DNA from: Georgenia sp. TF02-10
Lineage (GTDB): Bacteria > Actinomycetota > Actinomycetes > Actinomycetales > Actinomycetaceae
DNA: 64,000 bases
Reading direction: 5' to 3'
NCBI RefSeq assembly: GCF_022759505.1
Contig: NZ_CP094289.1
Location: 372,001 to 436,000, forward strand
Shown: in pieces, positions 7,018 through 15,600 of the stretch
How positions within the stretch are numbered: position 1 is the stretch's first letter
Layout of the letters: every line of letters begins with the position of its first letter
Notes under the pieces: model-generated
Database searches by the model: none
The model's input: the letters and a program-made list of their open reading frames with translations, nothing else
Told to the model about the DNA's origin: nothing
Position numbers and translations under genes: made by a program

Positions 7018-9833
7018 CCCACCCTCCGCAGCACCGCGGGCACCGCTGCCGGGCCGAGCGGTCGGACCAGGGCGGCGCCGAGCGCCGCCAGGGCGAGGGC
7101 GAGGGCGGCGCCCAGGGCGAGGAGCTGGGCCCAGGGCACCACCGCCGCCGCCGGCAGCACCGCCTGCCCGGCGGCGGCGAGCAGCGGGGGGACGACGGCG
7201 GCCGCCGTCGCCACGCCGACCACCAGGCCGAGGCCGACGGCGAGCACCACGACCGCCGCCTGCTCGGCGCGCTGGGCCCGGCGGACGGCGCGCGGCGGCG
7301 CGCCCAGGGCGTGCAGGACGGCCAGCTCGCCCCGGCCGCGGCGGGCGTCCGCGGTCGCGGCGACCGCGTAGCCGAGGGTCGCGAGCACCGCGGCGGTCCC
7401 GGCGAGCAGCACCAGGGCCGCGTCGGTGCCGGCGCGCACCGGGCGCGCGGCCAGCTCCCGGGTCAGCGCGGCGCGGTCCAGGACGGTGGTGCCCGGCGGC
7501 AGGTCGGCCTCGGCGGGCGGCGGGCCGGGGAGCCACCACTCCAGGATCGGCTCGGTGCCGGTGTCTGCGGTGCCGGTGGTGCCGGTGGCGCCCGTGTCCG
7601 GGCCGGCAGCTGACCCGTCGCCGCCGTGAGCGGGCTCGTCCCCGCCGTCGACAACGGCGGACAGGCCGGCCAGGTCCAGCAGGATGCCGTCCTGCCCGGC
7701 CGGGACCGAGGGCAGGGTCGGGGTGGTGGCGACCGCCGCCACGGCGAGCCCGCCGCCGCGCCAGGGCAGCTCCACGACGTCCCCCTCTGCGGCGCCGGCG
7801 GCGGTCAGTACCCCGGGGGTGACGACGGCCGGCAGCGGCTCGCCCGGACCGGCCGGGCCGCCCAGCTCGCGGAGGAGCGGGGCCAGGTCCGGGCCGGCGG
7901 GGTTGCGCAGGACGCCCGGCGCCCGGTCGGCGTCGACCGCGAGGACGGTCACCTCCGGCTCGTCGGCGACCGGGACGGTGCGGCGCAGGACCGGCAGGGC
8001 CGCCGGGCCGAGCACCCGGCGGAGGTCGGCGTCGGGCGGCGGGGCCGGCGGGAGGAGGACCCGGGACTCCGCGCCGACGGTGTGCGTGGCGGCGTCGGCG
8101 TCGGCCTGGGCGGCGGAGGCGCGGTGGACCAGGGCGAGCGAGCCCGCGGCCGCGGCCAGGACGAGGAGCACCACCAGCCCCGCCCGGCGCGGCAGGTGCC
8201 GGGCCACCTGCCAGCCGGTCCAGGCCACCGGCAGGCCCCGGGCGCGGCCGGTCACCGCCTGCCCGGCGCGGGTGGCCAGCGGCAGCAGCCGCAGCGCGAG
8301 CAGGCTCCCGGCCAGCACCACCAGCGCCGGGGCCAGCACCACGAGCGGGTCCGCCGTGGCCTGGCCCGCGGCGGCGGCCCGGCGCAGCTGGAGGTACCCC
8401 ACCGCGCCGAGACCGAGCAGGGCGACGTCGATCCCGGCCCGGCCGGCCACGGCCAGCCGGCCGCCGCGCCCGGCCGGCGGCGCGAGCGCGGTACGGGCGG
8501 AGGTGACCAGGAGCAGCGCCCCGGCGGCGGCCGCGGCCCCGACCGCCGTCGGCCACCCCCCGACCCCTCCTGGCCCGGCCGCCGTCGGCAGTCCCCCGGT
8601 CCCGCTCGGCGGTGCCCCGCTCGGCAGCGCCGCGGCCAGCGCCGGGCCGGCCAGCGCGGCCACGACCGCCGTGCCGGCGGCCAGGGCGCCGGCCTCGACC
8701 GCCGCCAGGGCGAGGAGCTGGCCGCGGGCGGCGCCCCGGGCGCGGAGCAGCAGGTCCGCCGGGGCCCGCAGCGTCCCCAGCACCGTGCCGCCAACGGCGA
8801 TCGCGGTGCCGGCGAGCAGGGCGAGCAGCGCTGTGGGGGCCCGGAGCGCGTCCCGGGTGCCGGCCAGGGTCGCGGCCGCGTCGGCGAGCAGGTCGGGCAG
8901 CGTCGAGGTGACCTCCGCGCCGGCCAGCGCCGGCTCGGCGGCGAGGTCGTCGAGGAGGTCGGCGACCGCCGCCCGCAGCGCCGGGACGTCGGCGGCGGTG
9001 AGCCCGGCGGTGTCCGGGTAGACCCGCCAGGTGGCCGAGGCGCCCGGGGCGAGCCCGGCGGCGAACTCCGCCGCCGGGACCACCAGCGGGCCGTAGGTGG
9101 TGAACTCCCCGTGCTCGACGCCGGTGTTGGCGAAGGCGTCGCCGAGCCAGAACGGGTCGGCCGGGTCGGTGGCCCGGTAGACGCCCGCCACCGTCACGGT
9201 CAGCGCGGCGGGCACGGTCGGCAGCCGCCCGCTGAGGACAACCTCCTGGCCCACCGACCAGCCCAGCGCCTGGGCCACCGGCTCGGGCACCGCCGCGGCC
9301 ACCGTCCCCGCCCGGCCGCCGGGATCGAGGTCGCCGTCGCCGTCACCGGTACCGCCGCGGCCGGTATCTCCGCGGCCGTCGTCCGGGCTGCCGGCGTCGC
9401 CGGTACCGCCGTCGAGCGCCGCGCCGACGCCGGCCGGCCAGGTTCCGGCGACGAGGTCGGCGTGCTCGGCGATGCCCTCGAGGTGGGCGAGCCGGGCGAG
9501 GTCGGTCGGGCCGGCCGGCGCCGGCAGGCCGAAGGAGACCGACCGGGTGGCCAGGTGCACCGTCGTGGGCCGGCCCAGCACGGCCGCGTGCCGACGCACC
9601 GCCTCGTCCTGCGCCGCCAGGTCGCCGTCGCCCAGCCCGCCGGTGACGACGACGGCCCGCCGATCCGGCGCGGCGTCTGTCACCGCCCCGGCCACCGCGC
9701 CGCGGGCCAGCGTGCCGCCGAGGACGTCCAGGGCGGTGAGCACGACGACGGCGACCACGGTCGTGGCGGCCACCGCCGCCGCGACGGCGGGGTGGTCGGC
9801 CAGGCGGCGGCGGACCAGCCGCAGCACCGTCAC
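7014..9833 (-). CDS. Large FtsX-like ABC transporter permease, first gene of the operon
   Basis: About 939 residues, with the same plan as its neighbour: an N-terminal helix (VAAAVAATTVVAVVVLTALD), a large extracytoplasmic domain, a central helix cluster, a second soluble domain and three terminal helices (AVVVLAVGLGLVVGVATAAA and following). Two Gly/Asp/Thr-rich linkers (GTGDGDGDLDPGG; TGATGTTGTADTGTEP) are low-complexity insertions. The GTG start is chosen because it overlaps the stop of a tiny upstream reading frame and begins just before the first helix. The four genes 9833-2379 form one coupled operon with two ATPases and two permeases. No regulator or substrate gene lies beside it. Confidence 0.83.
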   Translation of the reverse strand: MTVLRLVRRRLADHPAVAAAVAATTVVAVVVLTALDVLGGTLARGAVAGAVTDAAPDRRAVVVTGGLGDGDLAAQDEAVRRHAAVLGRPTTVHLATRSVSFGLPAPAGPTDLARLAHLEGIAEHADLVAGTWPAGVGAALDGGTGDAGSPDDGRGDTGRGGTGDGDGDLDPGGRAGTVAAAVPEPVAQALGWSVGQEVVLSGRLPTVPAALTVTVAGVYRATDPADPFWLGDAFANTGVEHGEFTTYGPLVVPAAEFAAGLAPGASATWRVYPDTAGLTAADVPALRAAVADLLDDLAAEPALAGAEVTSTLPDLLADAAATLAGTRDALRAPTALLALLAGTAIAVGGTVLGTLRAPADLLLRARGAARGQLLALAAVEAGALAAGTAVVAALAGPALAAALPSGAPPSGTGGLPTAAGPGGVGGWPTAVGAAAAAGALLLVTSARTALAPPAGRGGRLAVAGRAGIDVALLGLGAVGYLQLRRAAAAGQATADPLVVLAPALVVLAGSLLALRLLPLATRAGQAVTGRARGLPVAWTGWQVARHLPRRAGLVVLLVLAAAAGSLALVHRASAAQADADAATHTVGAESRVLLPPAPPPDADLRRVLGPAALPVLRRTVPVADEPEVTVLAVDADRAPGVLRNPAGPDLAPLLRELGGPAGPGEPLPAVVTPGVLTAAGAAEGDVVELPWRGGGLAVAAVATTPTLPSVPAGQDGILLDLAGLSAVVDGGDEPAHGGDGSAAGPDTGATGTTGTADTGTEPILEWWLPGPPPAEADLPPGTTVLDRAALTRELAARPVRAGTDAALVLLAGTAAVLATLGYAVAATADARRGRGELAVLHALGAPPRAVRRAQRAEQAAVVVLAVGLGLVVGVATAAAVVPPLLAAAGQAVLPAAAVVPWAQLLALGAALALALAALGAALVRPLGPAAVPAVLRRVG

Positions 9834-9877
9834 CTCGGCACCCGCACCAGTGCAGGTGCGCCCGGGACAGCGCTCAT
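9830..9877 (-). CDS. Possible 15-residue leader peptide coupled to the permease operon
   Basis: ATG at 9877 opens MSAVPGAPALVRVPR and ends at a TGA that overlaps the permease GTG (GTGA). A TACGCT box lies eight bases before this ATG, so transcription may start almost at the ATG (leaderless). It could serve only to deliver ribosomes to the GTG start, which lacks a clear Shine-Dalgarno site. This is inference from spacing, and chance is possible. Confidence 0.35.
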   Translation of the reverse strand: MSAVPGAPALVRVPR

Positions 9878-10059
9878 GGGCTTGCAGCGTAGCCCGGGGC
9901 TTCGCCCGGTGGTGGCGGGTTGGGGAGCGCTCCCACGGTCCGCGACAGAGGGCGCTCATCGGCCACCGACGCCGGCGAGGCGGACCGCCTGGGGCCCGGC
10001 TCGCCACGCACGGCGCCGGTACGCTGGCCGGGCCGCCGTCGTCGACGAAGGGGCCCGGG

Positions 10060-10815
10060 GTGAGCGAGCACGTGCTGGTCGAGCGGGACGGCGGGGTGCT
10101 GACCCTGACGCTGAACCGGCCGGAGAAGAAGAACGCCCTCACCACGGAGATGTATGCGGCCCTCGGCGCGGCGCTGGAGGCGGCCGGGCGGGACGACGCG
10201 GTGCGCTGTGTGCTGGTCCGGGCCGCCGGGGACAGCTTCTGCGCCGGGAACGACCTGACCGAGTTCGTCGCCGTCGGCGGCCGGCCGGACGCGGCATGGG
10301 AGGGCAACCCGTTCCTCTCGGCGCTCGCGGCCGCGCGGAAGCCGCTGGTGGCCGCCGTCCAGGGGCGCGCCGTCGGCGTCGGGCTCACGCTGCTGCTGCA
10401 CTGCGACCTCGTCTACCTCGGTGACGACGCCCTGCTCTCCGCCCCGTTCGTGGACCTCGGCCTCGTCCCCGAGGCCGCCTCCACCCTGACCCTGCCCGCC
10501 CGGGTGGGCCACGTCCGGGCCTTCTCCCTGTTCGTCCTGGGCGAGGTGCTCCCCGCCGGGGAGGCGGTGGCGTGGGGCCTGGCCAACGCCGTGCTGCCGG
10601 TGGCCGAGCTCGACGCGCACGCCCGGGCCGCCGCGGCCGAGGTGGCGCGGCGGACGCCGGCGGCGGTTACGACCACCAAGTCGCTGATGCGCGAGCCGGA
10701 GGTGCTGGCGGAGCGGATCGCGGTCGAGGGGGAGCAGTTCGTGGCGCGGCTCCGTTCACCGGAGGCCGCGGAGGCGTTCGCGCGGCTGCTCCGGCGGCCG
10801 GGCCCGGGCAGCTAG
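10060..10815 (+). CDS. Enoyl-CoA hydratase/isomerase family protein
   Basis: 251 residues of the crotonase fold. The N-terminal NRPEKKNAL motif, the oxyanion-hole segment SFCAGNDLTEF and the second oxyanion strand AVQGRAVGVGLTLLLHCDLVY are all clear. In this family the CoA thioester is polarised and then hydrated, isomerised or cleaved. The aspartate and alanine pattern here (FVDLGLVPEA) is closest to enoyl-CoA hydratase/isomerase proteins, but the exact substrate is unknown. The GTG start is preceded by GAAGGGG. A TACGCT box at 10019-10024 is a plausible -10. The TAG stop falls inside a CTAG that may be the target site of the element at 10816. Confidence 0.88.
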   Translation: MSEHVLVERDGGVLTLTLNRPEKKNALTTEMYAALGAALEAAGRDDAVRCVLVRAAGDSFCAGNDLTEFVAVGGRPDAAWEGNPFLSALAAARKPLVAAVQGRAVGVGLTLLLHCDLVYLGDDALLSAPFVDLGLVPEAASTLTLPARVGHVRAFSLFVLGEVLPAGEAVAWGLANAVLPVAELDAHARAAAAEVARRTPAAVTTTKSLMREPEVLAERIAVEGEQFVARLRSPEAAEAFARLLRRPGPGS

Positions 10816-10870
10816 GGCTCGTTGCTAAACGGCGTCTGAGCCGGCTGCACTCGCGTGGCATGCTGGCGGC

Positions 10871-11266
10871 ATGGGCGACTTCCGCACACCCCAGATCGTT
10901 CTGTTCACGCGCGACATCGACCGCGCCGTAGCGTTCTACCGCGACATCGGCTTCAATGAGGTGTTCCGCACGCCTCCCGCTGGAACACCGATTCACGTGG
11001 ACCTCGACCTCGATGGCTATCGCCTTGGTCTCACCACCGAAGCGAGCACCCGGGAAGATCATGGCCTAAGTCCTGTGACCAATGGTCAACGCGCGGCCGT
11101 CATCCTATGGACCGACGACACGCCGGCCGGATATGCGCGGTTGCTCCAACTCGGAGCCACGCCCGTGAAGTCGCCTGAGCCTTGGTTGGATCGCCTGCTC
11201 ATCGCGTGGGCGGAAGATCCGGATGGTCATCTGATCCAGGTCGTGCAGAACGTTCCCCACTCCTAG
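10871..11266 (+). CDS. VOC (glyoxalase/bleomycin-resistance fold) family protein
   Basis: 131 residues with the betaalphabetabetabeta repeats of the vicinal-oxygen-chelate fold: an opening strand TPQIVLFTRD, then DRAVAFYRDIGF, and a closing EDPDGHLIQVVQ. In the family, a histidine near the start and glutamate/histidine residues later bind a metal. Here the first-strand position is a glutamine (PQIVLF), so metal binding is uncertain. Substrates could be a small electrophile, a dioxygenase substrate or a drug. Its GC content and codon use are visibly lower than those of its neighbours, and it sits inside the suspected IS, so recent transfer is likely. Confidence 0.85.
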   Translation: MGDFRTPQIVLFTRDIDRAVAFYRDIGFNEVFRTPPAGTPIHVDLDLDGYRLGLTTEASTREDHGLSPVTNGQRAAVILWTDDTPAGYARLLQLGATPVKSPEPWLDRLLIAWAEDPDGHLIQVVQNVPHS

Positions 11267-11284
11267 AGTCCTCTGCGCGCCCGT

Positions 11285-11746
11285 TGGAGGTCGCGGCGAG
11301 GCAGAGCGCGGCGTGTAATTTCGGGCGGTATTGTCTGAGCGCATCGCGATGCCGCCACTGTTTGAGTTGGTTGAAGCGGCGTTCGACGACGTTGCGGCCC
11401 TTGTAGCGTTCCTTCTGCTCGTCGCCGAATTCGATCGTCCGTCCGGACTTGTGCTCGGCGGCGACCGTGCCCCCCGGCCAGCACTGCGGCGTCGGTGGCC
11501 GATCTGGTCGTCCCGTTCCGGAATGGTCGTGGCTTGCTCGGACCACCGGTTGAATTTCTCGTAGATCGTGTTCCAGTTCCCGAACCGCTCCGGTACATCT
11601 CGCCACGGGGCACCGGTCCGGTAACGCCACGCGGCCGCCTCGACCACTGCACGCCGCGCCAGCAGGGGACGATCCGCCGCGTTCGCGAGCGGGAACAGCG
11701 GGCCCATCACGGCCAGACCCTCGTCGGAGATCTCGTTGCGCGACAC
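11285..11746 (-). pseudogene. IS5-family transposase remnant
   Basis: The first 70 residues carry the IS5-type N-terminal domain (AAWRYRTGAPWRDVPERFG, then NWNTIYEKFNRWS). The frame then jumps directly to the late segment TIPERDDQIGHRRR, so the middle with the first catalytic aspartates is deleted. A frameshift in the Gly-rich linker near 11470 moves the rest (YKGRNVVERRFNQLKQWRHRD, with a few residues either side) to another frame. The end stops after LCLAAT. It cannot encode an active enzyme. Confidence 0.85.
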
Positions 11747-11892
11747 ACCTCAAGCGTCGCCCGCGCAGCGCAGAACAGCCTTTATCAACACACCCTAGGC
11801 GGGGGCGGGGCGCCCGACGTCGACGGTGGGTCGGGCCCCAGTGGTCGCCAGCCGGTGCTCGGGCTCGCCGGCGGTATCCGGCAGGACCGGCG

Positions 11893-12318
11893 TCAGCCGC
11901 GGGTGCCGCGCGTCGGCCCCAGGTGCACCCGGCGCCACTCGGAGACGTCCTGGAGCTGGTCGATCCCTCTCTCGATGAGGGCAGCAGCGGTCGCCGCGTC
12001 GGCCCTCATCCGGTCCCGCACGACTGCCAGGTCCACGCTGATCGTGGCCCACAGGACCTCGGGGTCGATGGCGAGGTCGTTGTGCGCGAGACGGTTGCGC
12101 ATGCCGCGCAGGTAGCGCAGCGCGTCGGGACCGAAGTATGCCCGCTGCTGTGCGGGGGTGATGGCTTCCGCGGCCTGGAAGATACGCTCGATCACGCGTT
12201 CGGCGGCGTACCGCGTCCGCCAGTCGTCGCGGAGTCCCGCCTCGCTGTCGAGCAGCTCGAGCGCCGTCGAGACCTCCCGCTCGAGGGCCAGCACGGCCTC
12301 CGCCTGGCGCCGGTTCAC
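11893..12318 (-). CDS. HepT-like ribonuclease toxin (DUF86)
   Basis: 141 residues, all-helical, with the DUF86/HepT signature: a leading helix, ERVIERIFQAAEAI, then RNRLAHND near residue 90. In MNT/HepT systems HepT is a HEPN-type RNase, and R-x4-6-H forms its active site. Here the usual H-x-Y reads H-N-D, so the tyrosine that MNT modifies with AMP in the studied systems is missing. The GTG start overlaps the TGA of the nucleotidyltransferase gene, so the antitoxin-like gene comes first and the two are translated together. Confidence 0.8.
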   Translation of the reverse strand: MNRRQAEAVLALEREVSTALELLDSEAGLRDDWRTRYAAERVIERIFQAAEAITPAQQRAYFGPDALRYLRGMRNRLAHNDLAIDPEVLWATISVDLAVVRDRMRADAATAAALIERGIDQLQDVSEWRRVHLGPTRGTRG

Positions 12319-12626
12319 AGCGGCACCGTCTCGTGCAGGATCGATGTACCGATGCCCGTCGCCGCCGCGCGAGCGAACACGGCCTCGTGGTCGACCACGT
12401 CGACGTGCAGCCCGGTCAGCGTGCTCAGCGCGTCCGCGAGCCGCACGAGGTCCCGGGTGCGGCCGGGCTCGAACTCGACGATCAGGTCGAGGTCCGATCC
12501 GGCGCGGTCCTCCCCGCGGGCGGTCGACCCGAAGACGCCGGCTGCGGACACGCCGAAGTCGGCCAGCGTCGCGCGGATCTCGTCACGGAGCTCCGCGAGC
12601 ACCGCGCTCGGGATCTGCTCACTCAT
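12315..12626 (-). CDS. MNT-like nucleotidyltransferase antitoxin
   Basis: 103 residues of the minimal nucleotidyltransferase fold. The motif GSTARGEDRAGSDLDLIVEF gives the GSx10DxD active site, and a later VDVVDHE may supply the third acidic residue. In this family the enzyme transfers AMP to the partner HepT and blocks its RNase activity. The ATG at 12626 is chosen over upstream options because GGAGG lies eight bases before it. It is coupled to the HepT gene by a GTGA overlap. The pair sits beside an IS remnant and HrpA, a typical accessory setting. Confidence 0.85.
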   Translation of the reverse strand: MSEQIPSAVLAELRDEIRATLADFGVSAAGVFGSTARGEDRAGSDLDLIVEFEPGRTRDLVRLADALSTLTGLHVDVVDHEAVFARAAATGIGTSILHETVPL

Positions 12627-12696
12627 CGGATCGCCTCCCGGAGTGGCTCCGAGGATACCGGGACGGCGCGACGGCACGGCGGGTCGACGGCGGCCG

Positions 12697-15600
12697 CTAG
12701 ACCTCGGCCAGCGCCTTGCGGACACGCTTCTCGGAGACCTTCACCGGGGTGCCGAGCTGCTGGGCGAAGAAGCTGACCCGGAGCTCCTCGAGCATCCACC
12801 GCACGTCCTCCAGGCGGGCGTCGCGGGCGGGGTCGGGCGCGGAGCGGGCCGCGGCGTCGACGGCGGCCTGGTAGGTGTCCTCGAGCTCGCCGACCACCCA
12901 CGCCAGGTGCTCGTCCTGGTGCACGTTGACCTGGGCCCGCTCGATCCGGCGCTGGGCGGCGCGCAGGTAGCGCGGCAGGTGCACCAGCCGGTCCGGCGGG
13001 GTGGCCGAGACGAAGCCCGGGTAGACGAGCCGGGCCACCTGGTCCCGCACGTCGGTGAGGGTGTTGAGCAGGAACATCGACGTGGCGCCCTTGATCGTGG
13101 CGTCGAGCTCGCGCCGGGCGTCCAGGACCGCGACGACCAGGCCGATCACCTGGTGCACCCGCTCCTCGAGGGTGGCCCGCACGTGCGCGACCAGCGCGGC
13201 GTACCGGTCGGCCTCGCGGACCTGCGGGCCGGCGCCGGTCCACTCCGCCACCAGCGCCCCCACCGCGGCGAGCTGGACGTCCGCCACCAGGGCCTCGGTG
13301 CTCGGGTAGGGGCTGGCCGCCAGCGTCAGGGCCTCCCGCCCGGTCCACCGGGTGGTCACCCGCTGGGTGCTCAGCGCGGTCTCGGTCAGCACCAGCCGGC
13401 GCAGCCCGAACTTGTGGGCGCGCTCCTGCTCGGCCGCGTCGGCCAGCACCCGGAGCGCGACGGACGGGCCGGTCTTGGCGCCGCGGGCCGCGGGCACCTC
13501 CACCAGCGCGGGGTAGCCGCGGACCACCAGCCCGTGCGGGCCGGTGGACTCCACCTGGCGGGGGATGACCCCGCCGGGCAGGTCGGGCCAGGTGGTCAGG
13601 TTCTCCTGCTCGGGCAGCATCGTCTGGGTCGCGCCCCGGTCGGCTCCCACGGCGCTGGCGCCGCGCCCCGCCGGGCCCGCCCCGCCGTCGCCGTGGCCCA
13701 CCGCGTCGCCGTCGCCCACCGCACCGCCCGCCACCGCGGCCGGCGACCGGCCGGCCCGGGCCGCGGCCTCCTCCATCGCGATGCGCACGGCCCCGCGGAC
13801 CGCGGAGCTGACCGCCCGCTGGGTCTGCGGGGCGAGCTCGCGCTGCAGCGCCACCAGGTCCTTGCCCTCGGCGAGGACGGCGCCGCGCTCGGAGAGCACC
13901 CGGAAGGTCATCCGCAGGTGGTCGGGCAGCTTGTCCTCGTCCCAGGCGTCCTCCGGGATCTCCACCCCGCGCAGGGTGCGCACCGCCGCCGCGAAGGCGT
14001 CGTGGTACGACGGCGCCCCCGGCGGCGCCGGCGCGACCTCGGCCCACGGCGGGAGGAGCTCGACCACCTGCCGGGCCACGTCCGGCGCCGGGACGAGCTG
14101 CACCCGGGTCTGCTTGGGCAGGGACCGGATGGTCGCCGTCGCCAGCTCGTGGGCGAGCCCGGGCACCATCCAGTCGAACCCGGCCGGGCGCAGCCGGCCG
14201 AGCACCGCCACCGGGACGTGGACGGTGACGCCGTCGGCGTGCGTGCCAGGCTCGAACTGGTAGGTCAGCGGCAGGGTCAGGTCGCCCTGGTGCCAGGTGT
14301 CCGGGAAGTCCGTGGCGGAGACCCCGGCGGCCTCCGGCACCAGCAGGTCCATCGTGAAGGTCAGCAGGTCCGGGTCGGTGCGCCGGGCCTGCTTCCACCA
14401 GGAGTCGAAGTGCCGGGCGGAGACCACGTGGTCCGGGATGCGCTCGTCGTAGAAGTCGAACCGGCCGTCCTCGTCCAGCACCAGGCCCCGGTGGCGGGCC
14501 CGGTGCTCGTACTGCGCCGCCTCGGCCAGCAGCTCGGCGTTGCGGGCGTAGAACTGGTGGTGGGTGCGCCACTCCCCGCCGACCAGGGCGTGCCGGATGA
14601 ACATCTCCCGGGCCAGCTCGCGGGCGGTGACGTCGCCGATCCGGGTCTCGCCGAGCCGGCCGAGGAGGACCGGCCGGTCCGCGACCAGGGTCAGCCCGTA
14701 CAGCAGCACCTTCTCCTTCACCATGGCCGCGCCCTGCCGGGTGGACCAGTACGGCTCGGAGTAGGTGCGCCGGACCAGGTGCCCGGCCAGCGGCTCGACC
14801 CACTCGGGCTGGATCCGGGCGACCGTGCGGGCGAACAGCCGGGAGGTCTCCACCAGCTCGGCCGCCATCACCCACGCCGGGGTCCTGCGGGCCAGGCCGG
14901 AGCCGGGCCAGATGGTGAACCGGGTGCCGCGGGTGCCGGCGTACTCCCGCCGCCGCTCGTCCCAGGAGCCCAGGTTGGACAGCAGGCCCACCAGCAGGGC
15001 GCGGTGCACGGCGTCGGCGCTCGCGGCGTCGGCGGACCGGGCGACGGCGGCCACCGCCCGGGCCGGGTCCGGCCGGCCGTCCGCGGTGTGCTCGGCGGTC
15101 GCCGCGATCTCCCGGTCCCCGGGCAGGGCCAGCGGGCGCAGGGTCAGCCCGAGCGGCTTGGCGAGCTGGCGGAGCTGGGCGACGACGTCCTGCCACTCCC
15201 GCACCCGCAGGTAGTTGAGGTACTCGGCGCGGCACATCCGCCGGAACGCCGAGCCGGACAGGTCCCGCTGCTGGGTGCGCAGGTACCGCCACAGGTTGAG
15301 GTAGGCGAGGAAGTCGGAGGTGGGGTCGGTGAAGCGGCGGTGCCGCTCGTCGGCGGCCTGCTGGTGCTCGGCGGGCCGCTCGCGCACGTCCTGCACGGAC
15401 AGCGCCGCGACGATGACCATCACCTCGGCGGCGCAGCCGTTCTCCTGCCCGGCCAGCAGCATCCGGCCCAGCCGGGGGTCGATCGGGAGCTGGGCGAGCT
15501 GGCGGCCGACGTCGGTGAGCCGCCGGCGCGGGTCGGTGGCGGCCGGGTCCAGGGCGCCGATCTCGTGCAGGAGCTGGACGCCGTCGCGCACCGCCCGGGT

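Larger units (their letters stand above)
10816..11794. mobile_element. Possible decayed IS5-family element enclosing a VOC gene
   Basis: The sequence just inside 10816 (GGCTCGTTGCTAAACGG) and the reverse complement of the sequence ending at 11794 (GGTGTGTTGATAAAGGC) match at 11 of 17 positions, including the core GTTG-N-TAAA. Each is flanked outward by CTAG (10812-10815 and 11795-11798), a target-site duplication known for some IS5-family elements. The interval holds a glyoxalase-fold gene and a broken IS5-type transposase. The element is either a passenger-carrying IS or an IS with a later insertion. The ends are imperfect, so the boundaries are tentative. Confidence 0.45.
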
